DNA from: Massilia sp. NR 4-1
GTDB lineage: Bacteria; Pseudomonadota; Gammaproteobacteria; Burkholderiales; Burkholderiaceae_D
Reading direction: 5' to 3'
DNA length: 64,000 nt
Assembly: GCF_001191005.1 (NCBI RefSeq)
Contig: NZ_CP012201.1
Span: 5,766,001-5,830,000, forward strand
In this document: piece after piece, positions 33,915 through 43,254 of the stretch
How the letters are laid out: the number at the start of each line of letters is the position of its first letter
Position numbering within the stretch: the stretch's first letter is position 1
Made by a program: the position numbers and the translations under genes
The notes under the pieces: model-generated
Databases searched by the model: none
Seen by the model: only the letters and a program-made list of their open reading frames with translations
Told to the model about the DNA's origin: nothing

Positions 33915-34229
33915 TCAGTCCAGCAGCGTGATATTGCCGCGGTGTGCCACAAAGAAGGTGGCGTCGCTCAGCGCCTGGGCGTCATGCTGCTCGCCCTGCT
34001 GGAGCAGCAGGGTGTCGCCGGCGGACAGCTCGATCTCGCCGAAGCGGATGCGGCCGCTCAGCATCAGGATCTGCTCCCAGCCGTCGTGGTCATGCAGGGG
34101 GAAGCGCGCGCCCTCGTCGAAGCGGACGAAGTAACTGCCATCGGCATTGGCGCTCCAGACGGCGGCGAGGCGCATGCCGGGAATTGCGGTCTCCGCCCAT
34201 TGGCGGTCCTGTTGTCGTTCCAAGATCAT
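33915..34229 (-). CDS. Small single-domain cupin protein
   Basis: A 104-residue protein with one cupin barrel. FPLHDHDGWEQILMLSG matches cupin motif 1 (His-X-His, Glu, Gly) and GEQHDAQAL supplies the motif 2 histidine, so the metal site looks intact. Cupins of this size include sugar isomerases, dioxygenase-like proteins and anti-sigma ChrR-like sensors; the specific role cannot be told. It stands alone between a hypothetical gene and a MarR regulator, both on the same strand. Confidence 0.8.
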   Translation of the reverse strand: MILERQQDRQWAETAIPGMRLAAVWSANADGSYFVRFDEGARFPLHDHDGWEQILMLSGRIRFGEIELSAGDTLLLQQGEQHDAQALSDATFFVAHRGNITLLD

Positions 34230-34370
34230 GGTTTTTCCTTGATGGCGATTGCTAACGAACGTCAGGTTGTATCGTGACGCTGTGCACTGTCAAGGAATCC
34301 GGCCCTGCCTCGGGCATTCACCCGATGCGCCTGTTTGTGGGAGGGCGGGACCTATGGCTGGCGCCTTGTC

Positions 34371-34823
34371 CTACCCCGCATTCTTTTCCTTCGTGCTGTC
34401 GATGGCGCGCAGCAGGCGCTGGACGGCGGCGTTCAGGGCCGTCAATTGCTCCGGCTTCATCCCGCTCGCGCCAAGCAGGACCTCGGTCAGCGTGCAGCGT
34501 TGCCGCAGCGCGCGGCCTGCCTCGCTCAGCGTGACCAGCACCTGGCGGTCGTCCAGGGGATTGCGCTGGCGCGTCAGCAAGCCGGCCGCCTCCAGGCGTT
34601 TGATCAGCGGCGTGATATTGCTGGATTCGAGCGACAGGCGTTCGGCGATCTCGCCCACGGTGCGGCCATCCTTTTCCCACAGCGAATTGAGTACGAGGAA
34701 TTGCGGATAGGTGATGCCCAGGGTGTCGAACAAGGGCTGATAGGCGCGGCCGATTTCCAGGTTGGCGCGGTAGAGCGAAAAACACAACTGGTCTTCCAGC
34801 GGGGCGGTGGGCGGCGTTCGCAT
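34371..34823 (-). CDS. MarR-family regulator, OhrR-like
   Basis: A 150-residue winged-helix regulator. The N-terminal LCFSLYRANLEIGRAYQPL with cysteine at 14, and ITYPQFLVLNSLWE, follow the OhrR pattern, where that cysteine senses organic hydroperoxides. The DNA-binding part is TVGEIAERLSLESSNITPLIKRLE with the wing DRQVLVTLSE. The usual partner ohr is not in the window. It is divergent from a LuxR-type gene, and the intergenic region holds a perfect palindrome (34895-34912) that could be its operator. Confidence 0.85.
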   Translation of the reverse strand: MRTPPTAPLEDQLCFSLYRANLEIGRAYQPLFDTLGITYPQFLVLNSLWEKDGRTVGEIAERLSLESSNITPLIKRLEAAGLLTRQRNPLDDRQVLVTLSEAGRALRQRCTLTEVLLGASGMKPEQLTALNAAVQRLLRAIDSTKEKNAG

Positions 34824-34894
34824 AGGTCTGGGATGAAAAATACTTATCGTGACATATTTTACTGGACATCGGCATTCAAAGCGGATATCGTAAG

Positions 34895-34912
34895 TATATA
34901 TCGCGATATATA
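34895..34912. promoter_or_regulatory. Perfect 18-bp palindrome between MarR and LuxR genes
   Basis: TATATATCGCGATATATA is self-complementary over all 18 bases and lies in an AT-rich 127-base divergent intergenic region. A partial repeat of the ATATCG element lies just upstream, near 34885. A MarR-type operator is the simplest reading. Confidence 0.6.
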
Positions 34913-34950
34913 TTGCTGCGGTATGTATTTATGAATTGAACCAGCCACCA

Positions 34951-35895
34951 ATGAAAATCTCCACCGCCGCATGCCCTCCGGCCTGGGTCAGCATTGCCGA
35001 GTGCCTGCGCGCGCTGGCGTTTGTCGGCGACCTGGCCGCTGCGCGGCGCTCCGGTCCGCGGCATCCGTCCTGGCTGATGGCGGCCTTGAGCCGCTCTCCA
35101 CCGGCATCCGGCGAGCGGCCCAGCGGCATGCTGTTGCTGGAAGAGATGGCCGATCTGATCGACCTGCAGCAGCCCTGGCTATGCGGCCATTCCCGCCGCG
35201 TTGCCATCGCGGCGCAGCGCGCCGCCAGCCAAATGGGCTTCGATGAGCAGATGCAGCAATGCTGCTACCGTGCAGGCCTGGTACACGCTATCGGCCGTGG
35301 CGCCATTCCCAGCGAACTTTGGAACGTGGCCGGACCATTGCCGCCGGCTGTGCGCGAACAATTGCGGCTGGCGCCTTACTGGACCTGGCGCGCGCTGCGC
35401 GAAGCCGGCGGCATGGCGCAGGAAGCGGAGATCGCCTCCTATGTGGGCGAGCGGCTGGATGGTTCCGGCAATTTTCGCGGCGCCACCGGCACGGTCACGC
35501 CGCTTGAAGGCCAGGTGCTGGCCGCCGCAGCGGCCTGGGTAGCGCTGCAGGCGGCACGCCCCTGGCGTCCCGCGTATTCCACTGAGCTGGCGGGAGCGGT
35601 GCTGGCGCGGGAGGCCGCCGCCGGGCGCTTTCATTCCGGTGTGGTCGACGCGCTGCAAGGCACGCAGGATGGTGCAGCGCCATCCGTATGCGCCGTAGCC
35701 AGAATCAGCCTGAGTGAGCGCGAGAGCGAAGTCTTGCGCGCCATCAGCCAAGGCCAGACCAACAAGCAAGTGGCGCGTCAACTGGCGATCAGTCCGCGCA
35801 CCGTCGGCACCCATGTGGAAAGCGCCTTCCGCAAGCTCGGTTGCAGTACCCGCGCGGCGGCAACGCTCAAGGCGCGGACGCTGCGGCTGATTTGA
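34951..35895 (+). CDS. LuxR-type regulator with degenerate HD-GYP-like N-terminal domain
   Basis: A 314-residue protein. Residues about 58-200 follow the layout of an HD-GYP phosphodiesterase: GHSRRVAIAA (H80), then AGLVHAIGRGAIP where the catalytic HD is HA (112-113), and GERLDGSGNFRG in place of HHExxDGxGYP. The catalytic residues are therefore mostly lost. Residues 252-314 are a LuxR helix-turn-helix (LSERESEVLRAISQGQTNKQ, HVESAFRKLG). It probably binds DNA in response to an unknown ligand. The start is uncertain: a TTG at 34936 is in frame and neither has a clear ribosome-binding site. Confidence 0.75.
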   Translation: MKISTAACPPAWVSIAECLRALAFVGDLAAARRSGPRHPSWLMAALSRSPPASGERPSGMLLLEEMADLIDLQQPWLCGHSRRVAIAAQRAASQMGFDEQMQQCCYRAGLVHAIGRGAIPSELWNVAGPLPPAVREQLRLAPYWTWRALREAGGMAQEAEIASYVGERLDGSGNFRGATGTVTPLEGQVLAAAAAWVALQAARPWRPAYSTELAGAVLAREAAAGRFHSGVVDALQGTQDGAAPSVCAVARISLSERESEVLRAISQGQTNKQVARQLAISPRTVGTHVESAFRKLGCSTRAAATLKARTLRLI

Positions 35896-35946
35896 GCCGG
35901 TTCGTAAAGGAGGCTGAAAAGCTGGGCGTTCCTGGATGCGCGGAGC

Positions 35947-36447
35947 TTAAGGGATGCGTTGCAGCGGCTGCTTTTCCTTGCGCCAGCGGGCCAGGGACAA
36001 CAGTTCGCCGCTGATCTGGTCTTCAATCAGGATTTCGCCGCCGTCGGGGGCGATCAGGAAGTTTTCCCAGCGCTGCACGGCTTCAGGCGTGTTCTCGACG
36101 AAGCTGAACTGGTAGTAGGTCTTGCCCTTGTGCTGGAACGGCGTGGCGTCGAATTCGATCAGGGCGCCATGCGATTGGCCGTTGGAGTTCTTTTCGATCT
36201 TGTCCGACCAGGCTTTCAGTTCGGGCAGGTCCAGCAGCACGCCGATCGCCTGGTCCTTGCTGAGCTTTTTAGCCTGGGCCGGTGCGGCTGCCGGTGGCGC
36301 GGATGGGGCCGAAGTTTCCGCCGGTACGGAAGCGGATGCCGATGCGCCTGCCGCTGGCGTTTCGGCGCTGCGCGGGGAGCAGGCGGCCAGGCTTGCGGCC
36401 AGGACGGCGCCCAGCACGGCAAGGGCGCGGCGCGAGAGGGGAAACAT
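35947..36447 (-). CDS. Hypothetical lipoprotein
   Basis: A 166-residue protein with signal MFPLSRRALAVLGAVLAASL and lipobox SLAAC (cysteine 22). A 40-residue linker of Ala, Ser and Pro follows, then a folded domain of about 100 residues (DLPELKAWSDKIEKNS, then KTYYQFSFVENTPEAVQRW and ISGELLSLARWR). The folded part looks like small periplasmic proteins that carry PepSY-like or DUF-type domains; no family is claimed. ATG at 36447 gives the best signal peptide. It stands alone, convergent with the LuxR gene. Confidence 0.7.
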   Translation of the reverse strand: MFPLSRRALAVLGAVLAASLAACSPRSAETPAAGASASASVPAETSAPSAPPAAAPAQAKKLSKDQAIGVLLDLPELKAWSDKIEKNSNGQSHGALIEFDATPFQHKGKTYYQFSFVENTPEAVQRWENFLIAPDGGEILIEDQISGELLSLARWRKEKQPLQRIP

Positions 36448-36548
36448 GGAAAGGGCGGCCTTTGGCAAAGAAAGAAAAGTTGCCTGCATACTAAACCAAA
36501 GGCCCTGGGGCGGCAAGACGCCGCCCGCGGTGAAGCTTGACGCCCAGC

Positions 36549-37169
36549 TTAGGCCGGACGCTTGCGGCGTACGCAGAAGCCCAGTAGGCCCAGGCCCAGG
36601 CCCATCAGGGCCATGCTGCCGGGTTCCGGCACGGCCGACGTCACGGACACATTGTCCAGACCGCCGCCAAGGCTGTCGCTGGTGCCGACGGCGCGGAATT
36701 CCAGTGCCGTCGAAGCACCGGCGCCAGTCACATTGAAGGAATACTGCTGCCACAGATTGCCGCTGCTGCCGCCATTGGCGCTGAAGATGCCTTTCGACAC
36801 GCCATTCCACAGCACTTCGATACCGTTGCTGGCGCTGCTGGTGAATTCGCGCGGCGAGTAATAGAAGCTCAGCGTGTAGGTGCCGCCGGACGTGGTGGCC
36901 AGGTTCTGGCTGATCGAGCTGTTGGCGTAGGTATCCAGCTCCACATAGTTATTGCCGCCGAAGGCCTTGCCCGCGATGTCGTTGCGGATTTCGACGCCAT
37001 TGGCGCCCACAGTCCAGCCGCTCAGGGTATTGCTCTGAATCCAGTTGGAATTGCCGACGATATCGCTCTCGAAGCCGCCGTTTTTGACCAGCTGGATCGG
37101 GGCGGCGTAAGTACTGGCAGCCGCCAGCAGGGTAGTAGCGCCCAGCAGGGCAACTGACAGTTTTTTCAT
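36549..37169 (-). CDS. PEP-CTERM sorted exported protein
   Basis: A 206-residue exported protein. The signal peptide (about 1-22, STYA) is followed by a beta-rich domain with NGGFESD, typical of DUF642-like or carbohydrate-binding-like jelly rolls. The C-terminus has the full sorting signal: VPEPGS, a hydrophobic helix and a basic CVRRKR tail. Exosortase (EpsH) recognises this signal in biofilm-forming bacteria, so the organism should encode an exosortase elsewhere. The protein is likely to be anchored or released at the cell surface with exopolysaccharide. An imperfect operator-like palindrome lies upstream. Confidence 0.9.
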   Translation of the reverse strand: MKKLSVALLGATTLLAAASTYAAPIQLVKNGGFESDIVGNSNWIQSNTLSGWTVGANGVEIRNDIAGKAFGGNNYVELDTYANSSISQNLATTSGGTYTLSFYYSPREFTSSASNGIEVLWNGVSKGIFSANGGSSGNLWQQYSFNVTGAGASTALEFRAVGTSDSLGGGLDNVSVTSAVPEPGSMALMGLGLGLLGFCVRRKRPA

Positions 37170-37196
37170 ATTCTTACTCGCTTGTAGTTAATTTAT

Positions 37197-37212
37197 AGAA
37201 ACATGTGTTTCT
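37197..37212. promoter_or_regulatory. Inverted repeat upstream of the PEP-CTERM gene
   Basis: AGAAACA-TG-TGTTTCT is a perfect 7-2-7 inverted repeat 27 bases upstream of the start codon, in an AT-rich leader. The binding protein is unknown. Confidence 0.45.
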
Positions 37213-37277
37213 TTCATTTCAATTGGATTATATCAGTGTCGCAAGGAAATGCCTGTTTTTTAAGCGCAACAAAATGA

Positions 37278-37311
37278 AAAAAGCCTGCAAGGCGAACCTT
37301 GCAGGCTTTTT
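37278..37311 (-). terminator. Rho-independent terminator of groES-groEL
   Basis: GCCTGCAAGG and CCTTGCAGGC form a 10-bp stem around CGAA, extended by A-T pairs, with an A tract on the plus strand that is a U tract in the groEL transcript. It is 37 bases beyond the groEL stop codon. Confidence 0.9.
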
Positions 37312-37347
37312 GCTGCGGGGACCGGATGGTCCGGCGCGGGGGCTGAA

Positions 37348-38994
<1,647 letters not shown>

Positions 38995-39035
38995 GTTTAT
39001 TTCTCCTGAATTCAGTCAAATACGGTTGGGCGTGA

Positions 39036-39326
39036 TTACTTGTTGACCACGGCCATGATGTCTTCTTCGCGCATCACCAGCAGCTCTTCGCCGTCAACTT
39101 TGACAGCCTGGCCGGAGTATTTGCCGAACAGTACGCGGTCGCCGACTTTGACTTCCAGCGGGCGCACTTTGCCGTCTTCCAGCACTTTGCCATTGCCCAC
39201 GGCCAGTACTTCGCCTTGATCCGGCTTCTCAGCAGCGGCATCAGGGATGATCAGGCCAGACGCAGTTTTGGTTTCCTGGTCGAGACGTTTGACGATAACG
39301 CGATCGTGCAAAGGGCGAAGGTTCAT
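39036..39326 (-). CDS. groES: Co-chaperonin GroES (10 kDa subunit)
   Basis: A 96-residue protein starting MNLRPLHDRVIVKRLDQE, with the mobile loop (ETKTASGLIIPDAAAEKP) and GDRVLFGKYSGQAVKVDGE. It caps the GroEL ring. A strong AAGGAG site precedes the ATG. First gene of the groES-groEL operon. Confidence 0.99.
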   Translation of the reverse strand: MNLRPLHDRVIVKRLDQETKTASGLIIPDAAAEKPDQGEVLAVGNGKVLEDGKVRPLEVKVGDRVLFGKYSGQAVKVDGEELLVMREEDIMAVVNK

Positions 39327-39380
39327 ACAAAACTCCTTTTTTTCAATGGTTTGTTGCTAAACGGGTAAGAAAAGTCTTTG

Positions 39381-39407
39381 TTAGCACTCTCTACTAACGA
39401 GTGCCAA
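39381..39407 (-). promoter_or_regulatory. CIRCE element (HrcA operator) of groES-groEL
   Basis: TTAGCACTC-N9-GAGTGCCAA is the CIRCE inverted repeat with one change in the right arm (consensus GAGTGCTAA). It overlaps the predicted transcription start region, where HrcA would repress. Confidence 0.92.
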
Positions 39408-39436
39408 TTATAGGGACGCTTATATGCGATTTCAAG
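39407..39436 (-). promoter_or_regulatory. Overlapping sigma-70 and sigma-32-type promoter of groES-groEL
   Basis: The minus strand reads TTGAAA (39435-39430), 17 bases, TATAAT (39412-39407), an excellent sigma-70 promoter. The same region reads CTTGAAA followed by CCCTATA, close to the heat-shock consensus CTTGAAA-N13/15-CCCCATNT. Confidence 0.75.
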
Positions 39437-39532
39437 ACGGGCTTATAAAAGAAATAGTCTTCTCTGGGGTGTTAGCAACTTTTGCCTTTGTATCCGGTCT
39501 ACATTGCGCTTATATTGTCCATGGCAAAATAT

Positions 39533-40441
39533 TCAACTGATCCGGAGCGACTGCGCCAGCAAGTCCAGCATGGCGTCTACCTTGGGCAGTAACTGCCTGC
39601 CGCGCGGCCAGACCAGATTCAGCGGCAGGCCATCCATATCCAGTTCCGGCAGCAAGGCAATCAGCTCGCCGTTTTCCAGTGCATCACGTATCAGCCAGGT
39701 GGCCAGTTGCGCGACACCGCAGCCTTTCCTCACCGCCTCCACCTGCGCCTCGGCGCTGCTGCTGACGATGCGGCCTTCCATGGTCCAGCGTTCGGCGGGG
39801 CCGGCATTCTGGGCGATCAGCCAGGGATTGCTGCTGCCGTCGGCCCGGCCGAAAAGCACGGCGTCATGCGCCAGCAGATCGGCCGGCGTGGCTGGCGTTC
39901 CACGCCGCGCGAGATAGGCGGGAGCGGCGCAGAAGATCAGCTTTTCGCTGCCAAGGTAGCGGTGGCCCAAGGCGGGCGGCCAGTGATCCGGTCCACCAAT
40001 GCGCACGGCGATGTCGATGCCTTCGTCGACCAGATCGACAAAGCGGTCGCTGAACGAGACATGCGGACGCAGGCCGGGATGCTGTTCGCTGAACTGCAGC
40101 AGCAGCGGCCACACTTGCAGGCGGCCGAAGGCGAGCGGCGCGTCCAGCCGCAGACGGCCCACCGGCTCCGTGCGTTGCGCGGCGAGTACCGCTTCGGCTT
40201 CGCCCAAGTCGGCCAGCACCTGCACGCAGGTGCGGTAGAAGGCGGCACCCGCCTCGGTCAGCGCCAGGCTGCGCGTGGTGCGTTCGAACAGCCGCGTGCC
40301 GAGCCGCGTCTCCAGACGCGCCACGCTCTTGCTGACGGCGGAGTTGGTGAGGTGCAGACGTTCGGCGGCGGCCGTGAAGCTGCCCGCGTCCGCCGTGGTA
40401 ACGAAAGCTTCGATGCCTTTCAGGCGTTCAGCCGGAATCAT
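39533..40441 (-). CDS. LysR-family regulator
   Basis: A 302-residue regulator. The N-terminal helix-turn-helix (GSFTAAAERLHLTNSAVSKSV, first 60 residues) is followed by the effector domain (PVGRLRLDAPLAFGR to the C-terminus). It belongs to the large DhcR/AaeR-like group with the RTEPVGRLRL linker. It is divergent from an MFS transporter gene 115 bases away, and a perfect T-N11-A-type palindrome lies between them, so regulation of the transporter is the simple reading. The inducer is unknown. Confidence 0.9.
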   Translation of the reverse strand: MIPAERLKGIEAFVTTADAGSFTAAAERLHLTNSAVSKSVARLETRLGTRLFERTTRSLALTEAGAAFYRTCVQVLADLGEAEAVLAAQRTEPVGRLRLDAPLAFGRLQVWPLLLQFSEQHPGLRPHVSFSDRFVDLVDEGIDIAVRIGGPDHWPPALGHRYLGSEKLIFCAAPAYLARRGTPATPADLLAHDAVLFGRADGSSNPWLIAQNAGPAERWTMEGRIVSSSAEAQVEAVRKGCGVAQLATWLIRDALENGELIALLPELDMDGLPLNLVWPRGRQLLPKVDAMLDLLAQSLRIS

Positions 40442-40453
40442 GCTGGAATGCTG

Positions 40454-40476
40454 ATTATGGAAATGAATTCCATAAT
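40454..40476. promoter_or_regulatory. LysR-type operator between LysR and MFS genes
   Basis: ATTATGGAA-ATGAA-TTCCATAAT is a perfect 9-5-9 inverted repeat 13 bases upstream of the LysR start. It fits LysR self-binding sites. Confidence 0.7.
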
Positions 40477-40555
40477 ATCAGGAATAAATACCGGAGATGG
40501 GAATCTGTATCTTCAATAAGCTGTGAGCCTTTCGAACTCACAGGAGCTTATCGTG

Positions 40556-41755
40556 ATGCCCTCTCTTGATGCGACCGCGCCAGACCTGGCACCGGCTACG
40601 CGCAGCGGCGTTGCCATCGCCGTGCTGGCCGTGGCGGCCTTCGCCATCGTCACCACCGAATACCTGATTGTCGGCCTGCTGCCCGGCCTGGCGCGCGATA
40701 TGCGCATTTCCATTTCCGCCGCCGGCCAGCTCGTTACCTTGTTTGCCTTTACCGTGATGTTGTTTGGGCCGCCGCTGACGGTGCTGCTGTCGCATATTGA
40801 ACGCAAGCGCCTCTTCGTCGGCATCTTGCTGCTCTTTGCAGCAGCCAACGCTCTCGCCGCCATGGCGCCGAATATCTGGGTCCTGGCGCTGGCGCGCTTC
40901 ATTCCGGCGCTGGCGCTGCCGGTATTCTGGGGAACAGCCAGCGAAACGGCTGGCCAGCTGGCGGGTCCGCGCCATGCCGGACGCGCCGTGTCCCAGGTCT
41001 ATCTGGGTATTTCGGCCGCGCTGCTGTTCGGCATTCCCCTTGGTACGCTGGCCTCGGACGTGATGGGCTGGCGTGCCACTTTCTGGGGCTTGTCCGCGCT
41101 CTCGCTGTCGATGGCGCTGCTGATGCTGATCTTCATGCCGACGCTGGCGCAGCCGCAGCGTCAGCGCATCGGTGAGCAGGCGCGGATTTTTCGCGACCCG
41201 CGCTTCGTCGCCAATGTGGCCTTGTCCGTGCTGGTCTTCACCGCCATGTTCGCTGCCTATACTTATCTGGCCGATATTTTGGAGCGCATCGCGGGCGTGC
41301 CTTCATCGAAAGTTGGCTGGTGGCTGATGGGTTTTGGCGCGGTGGGCTTGCTGGGCAACTGGCTGGGCGGGCGCTATGTGGACCGCAATCCGCTGTGCGC
41401 AAGCGCGCTGTTTACCGCATTGCTGGGTGTGGCGATGGCGCTGTGCGTGCCGCTGGCGCATGCCCATGGCTGGCTGGGCGTGTCGCTTGCCTTTTGGGGC
41501 ATTGCCTATACCGCCTTGTTCCCGATCTGCCAGGTGCGGGTGATGAAAGCGGCTTCGCATGCGCAGGCGCTGGCGGGAACCATGAACGTCTCGGCTGCCA
41601 ATGCCGGCACCGGATTGGGCGCTATCCTTGGCGGCGTGGCGATCCAGCAGTGGGGGCTGGCCAGCATAGGCTATGTGGCGGCGGGCGTGGCGCTGCTGGC
41701 CTTGGTATTGACGCCCTGGATTGCGGGCCTACGACCTTTGGACCGGCAGGCCTAG
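40556..41755 (+). CDS. MFS efflux transporter, DHA1/arabinose-efflux-like
   Basis: A 399-residue, 12-helix protein. TTEYLIVGLLPGLARDM in helix 1 and VMLFGPPLTVLLSHIERKRL (motif A region) resemble YdhP/AraJ-type permeases that expel sugars, purine analogues or drugs. The ATG at 40556 is used because AGGAG lies nine bases upstream; a GTG at 40523 gives an unlikely polar extension. Its stop overlaps the convergent histidine kinase by four bases. Probably controlled by the divergent LysR regulator. Confidence 0.87.
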   Translation: MPSLDATAPDLAPATRSGVAIAVLAVAAFAIVTTEYLIVGLLPGLARDMRISISAAGQLVTLFAFTVMLFGPPLTVLLSHIERKRLFVGILLLFAAANALAAMAPNIWVLALARFIPALALPVFWGTASETAGQLAGPRHAGRAVSQVYLGISAALLFGIPLGTLASDVMGWRATFWGLSALSLSMALLMLIFMPTLAQPQRQRIGEQARIFRDPRFVANVALSVLVFTAMFAAYTYLADILERIAGVPSSKVGWWLMGFGAVGLLGNWLGGRYVDRNPLCASALFTALLGVAMALCVPLAHAHGWLGVSLAFWGIAYTALFPICQVRVMKAASHAQALAGTMNVSAANAGTGLGAILGGVAIQQWGLASIGYVAAGVALLALVLTPWIAGLRPLDRQA

Positions 41756-43254
41756 AGTGCTGCGGGCAGGCAAAGGCGGAAGCAGGTGCGTTCCTGATCA
41801 GCTTCCGCCAGCAGCAGTTCGCCGCCATGGGCGCGGGCGATTTCCCGCGCCAGTGACAGACCGAGACCCACGCCGGGAATGCGCCGGTTGTGGGCATGGT
41901 CGGCGCGGTAGAAGCGGTCGAACAGGCGTTCGCGGTGTTCTGCGGCGATACCAGAGGAGGCATTCGCCACATCGATCTGCCATTGTCCTCCGTGCTGGCG
42001 TGCCGACAGCGCAATCCAGCCGCCAGGCAAGCCATACTTCACCGCATTGCTGGCCAGGTTTTGCAGCACTTGCCGCAGCAGGTCGGCATCTCCCTTCACC
42101 AGCAGCAGCGGCGGCAGGTCCAGCCGCACTTCGCGCTCCGCGTCGAGCAGTTCGATATCTTCCGCCAGTTCGTCCAGCACGGGACGCAGGTTGAAGGGGG
42201 TGAGCGGAATCTGCAACTGGCCTGCATCGGCGCGCGACAGCATGAGCAGCTTGCGCACGATGCTGTCCAGACGGCGCACTTCTTCCAGCATCTCGACCAG
42301 GGCTTCTTCCTGTTCCGGCTTGGCCGCGTGGGTGAAAGCGTGTTCCAGTTGCCCTTGCAGGATGGTGAGCGGGGTTTTCAGCTCGTGCGCGGCATCGCCG
42401 GAAAAGCGGATGGCTTGCAGGAAGCTGCGCTGCAGACGGTCCAGCATGGCATTGAACACCGTGACCAGCTGGGCGAATTCGATGTCTTCCTCGTCGGCCG
42501 CCACACGCTGATCGAGGTCGCTGGCGTTCAAGCCCAGCATCACGCCGGTCAGATGCTCGACCGGCCGCATGGCGCGCGCTGACAAATACCAGGCCAGCAG
42601 CGCAATCAGTGCCCCCAGCACGGCCGCCGCTGCGGCAAAGCGCCACAGGCTGACGCGCAACTGGGCGTTCGACAGGCTGCGGTTAACGCCGACCCACACC
42701 GTTAGATCGCCATGGCGCACCTGCCCCAGCCGCCATTCCAGCGCGCCATCGGCCACCGTGTGCAGCCCGGGGGCGTGCGGCAAGGCTGCAGTGTCCAGCG
42801 CAGTGGGCCAGGATGGGCTGCGGTAAACCAGGCTGCCGTCGGCGCGGCTGGCGCGCAGGATCGCGTAGCCGCCTTGCGAGCCTTGCGGCGCGAAGGCGCT
42901 GAAGCTGGCATTCAGGTGGGCGTCGATGGCGGGCCATAGCGCCGGCGTGGCGACGCTGAAACCGGGGCCGGATAAATGGGCCGAGAGAATATGGTCGAGT
43001 ATCTGCGCGCGCCGCGCCACGATGGTGGTGCTGGCGGCGACGAACAGGATCAGGATGGCCGCCAGCGCCGTGGCGGTGGACATCAGCGTGATGCGCAGGC
43101 GAAAGGAGCGCAGGCGGAAGCGGTTCGCCCCTGAGCTATCCCGCCTTTCGGCCGCGGTGCCATGCACCGGCTCATCGCCGGCAGGTTCGCGACCGCCCGC
43201 GTCATTGCCGACTGCGCCGGATGCGGATGGGGAGGGCGGCGCGGCGCGCTTCAC
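41752..43254 (-). CDS. Sensor histidine kinase of an OmpR-type two-component system
   Basis: A 500-residue membrane kinase. A polar 50-residue N-terminus precedes the first membrane helix (ITLMSTATALAAILILF). A periplasmic domain of about 110 residues, a second helix (VLGALIALLAWYLSARAM), HAMP, the H-box FSGDAAHELKTPLTILQGQ and the ATPase boxes (NLASNAVKYG, GVGLGLSLAREIARAHGG) follow. It resembles QseC/CusS-type kinases. Its start overlaps the response regulator stop (43251-43254). The pair is divergent from the giant repeat-protein gene at 44071. The N-terminal extension before the first helix is unusually long and could be a start-site artefact. Confidence 0.88.
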   Translation of the reverse strand: MKRAAPPSPSASGAVGNDAGGREPAGDEPVHGTAAERRDSSGANRFRLRSFRLRITLMSTATALAAILILFVAASTTIVARRAQILDHILSAHLSGPGFSVATPALWPAIDAHLNASFSAFAPQGSQGGYAILRASRADGSLVYRSPSWPTALDTAALPHAPGLHTVADGALEWRLGQVRHGDLTVWVGVNRSLSNAQLRVSLWRFAAAAAVLGALIALLAWYLSARAMRPVEHLTGVMLGLNASDLDQRVAADEEDIEFAQLVTVFNAMLDRLQRSFLQAIRFSGDAAHELKTPLTILQGQLEHAFTHAAKPEQEEALVEMLEEVRRLDSIVRKLLMLSRADAGQLQIPLTPFNLRPVLDELAEDIELLDAEREVRLDLPPLLLVKGDADLLRQVLQNLASNAVKYGLPGGWIALSARQHGGQWQIDVANASSGIAAEHRERLFDRFYRADHAHNRRIPGVGLGLSLAREIARAHGGELLLAEADQERTCFRLCLPAAL

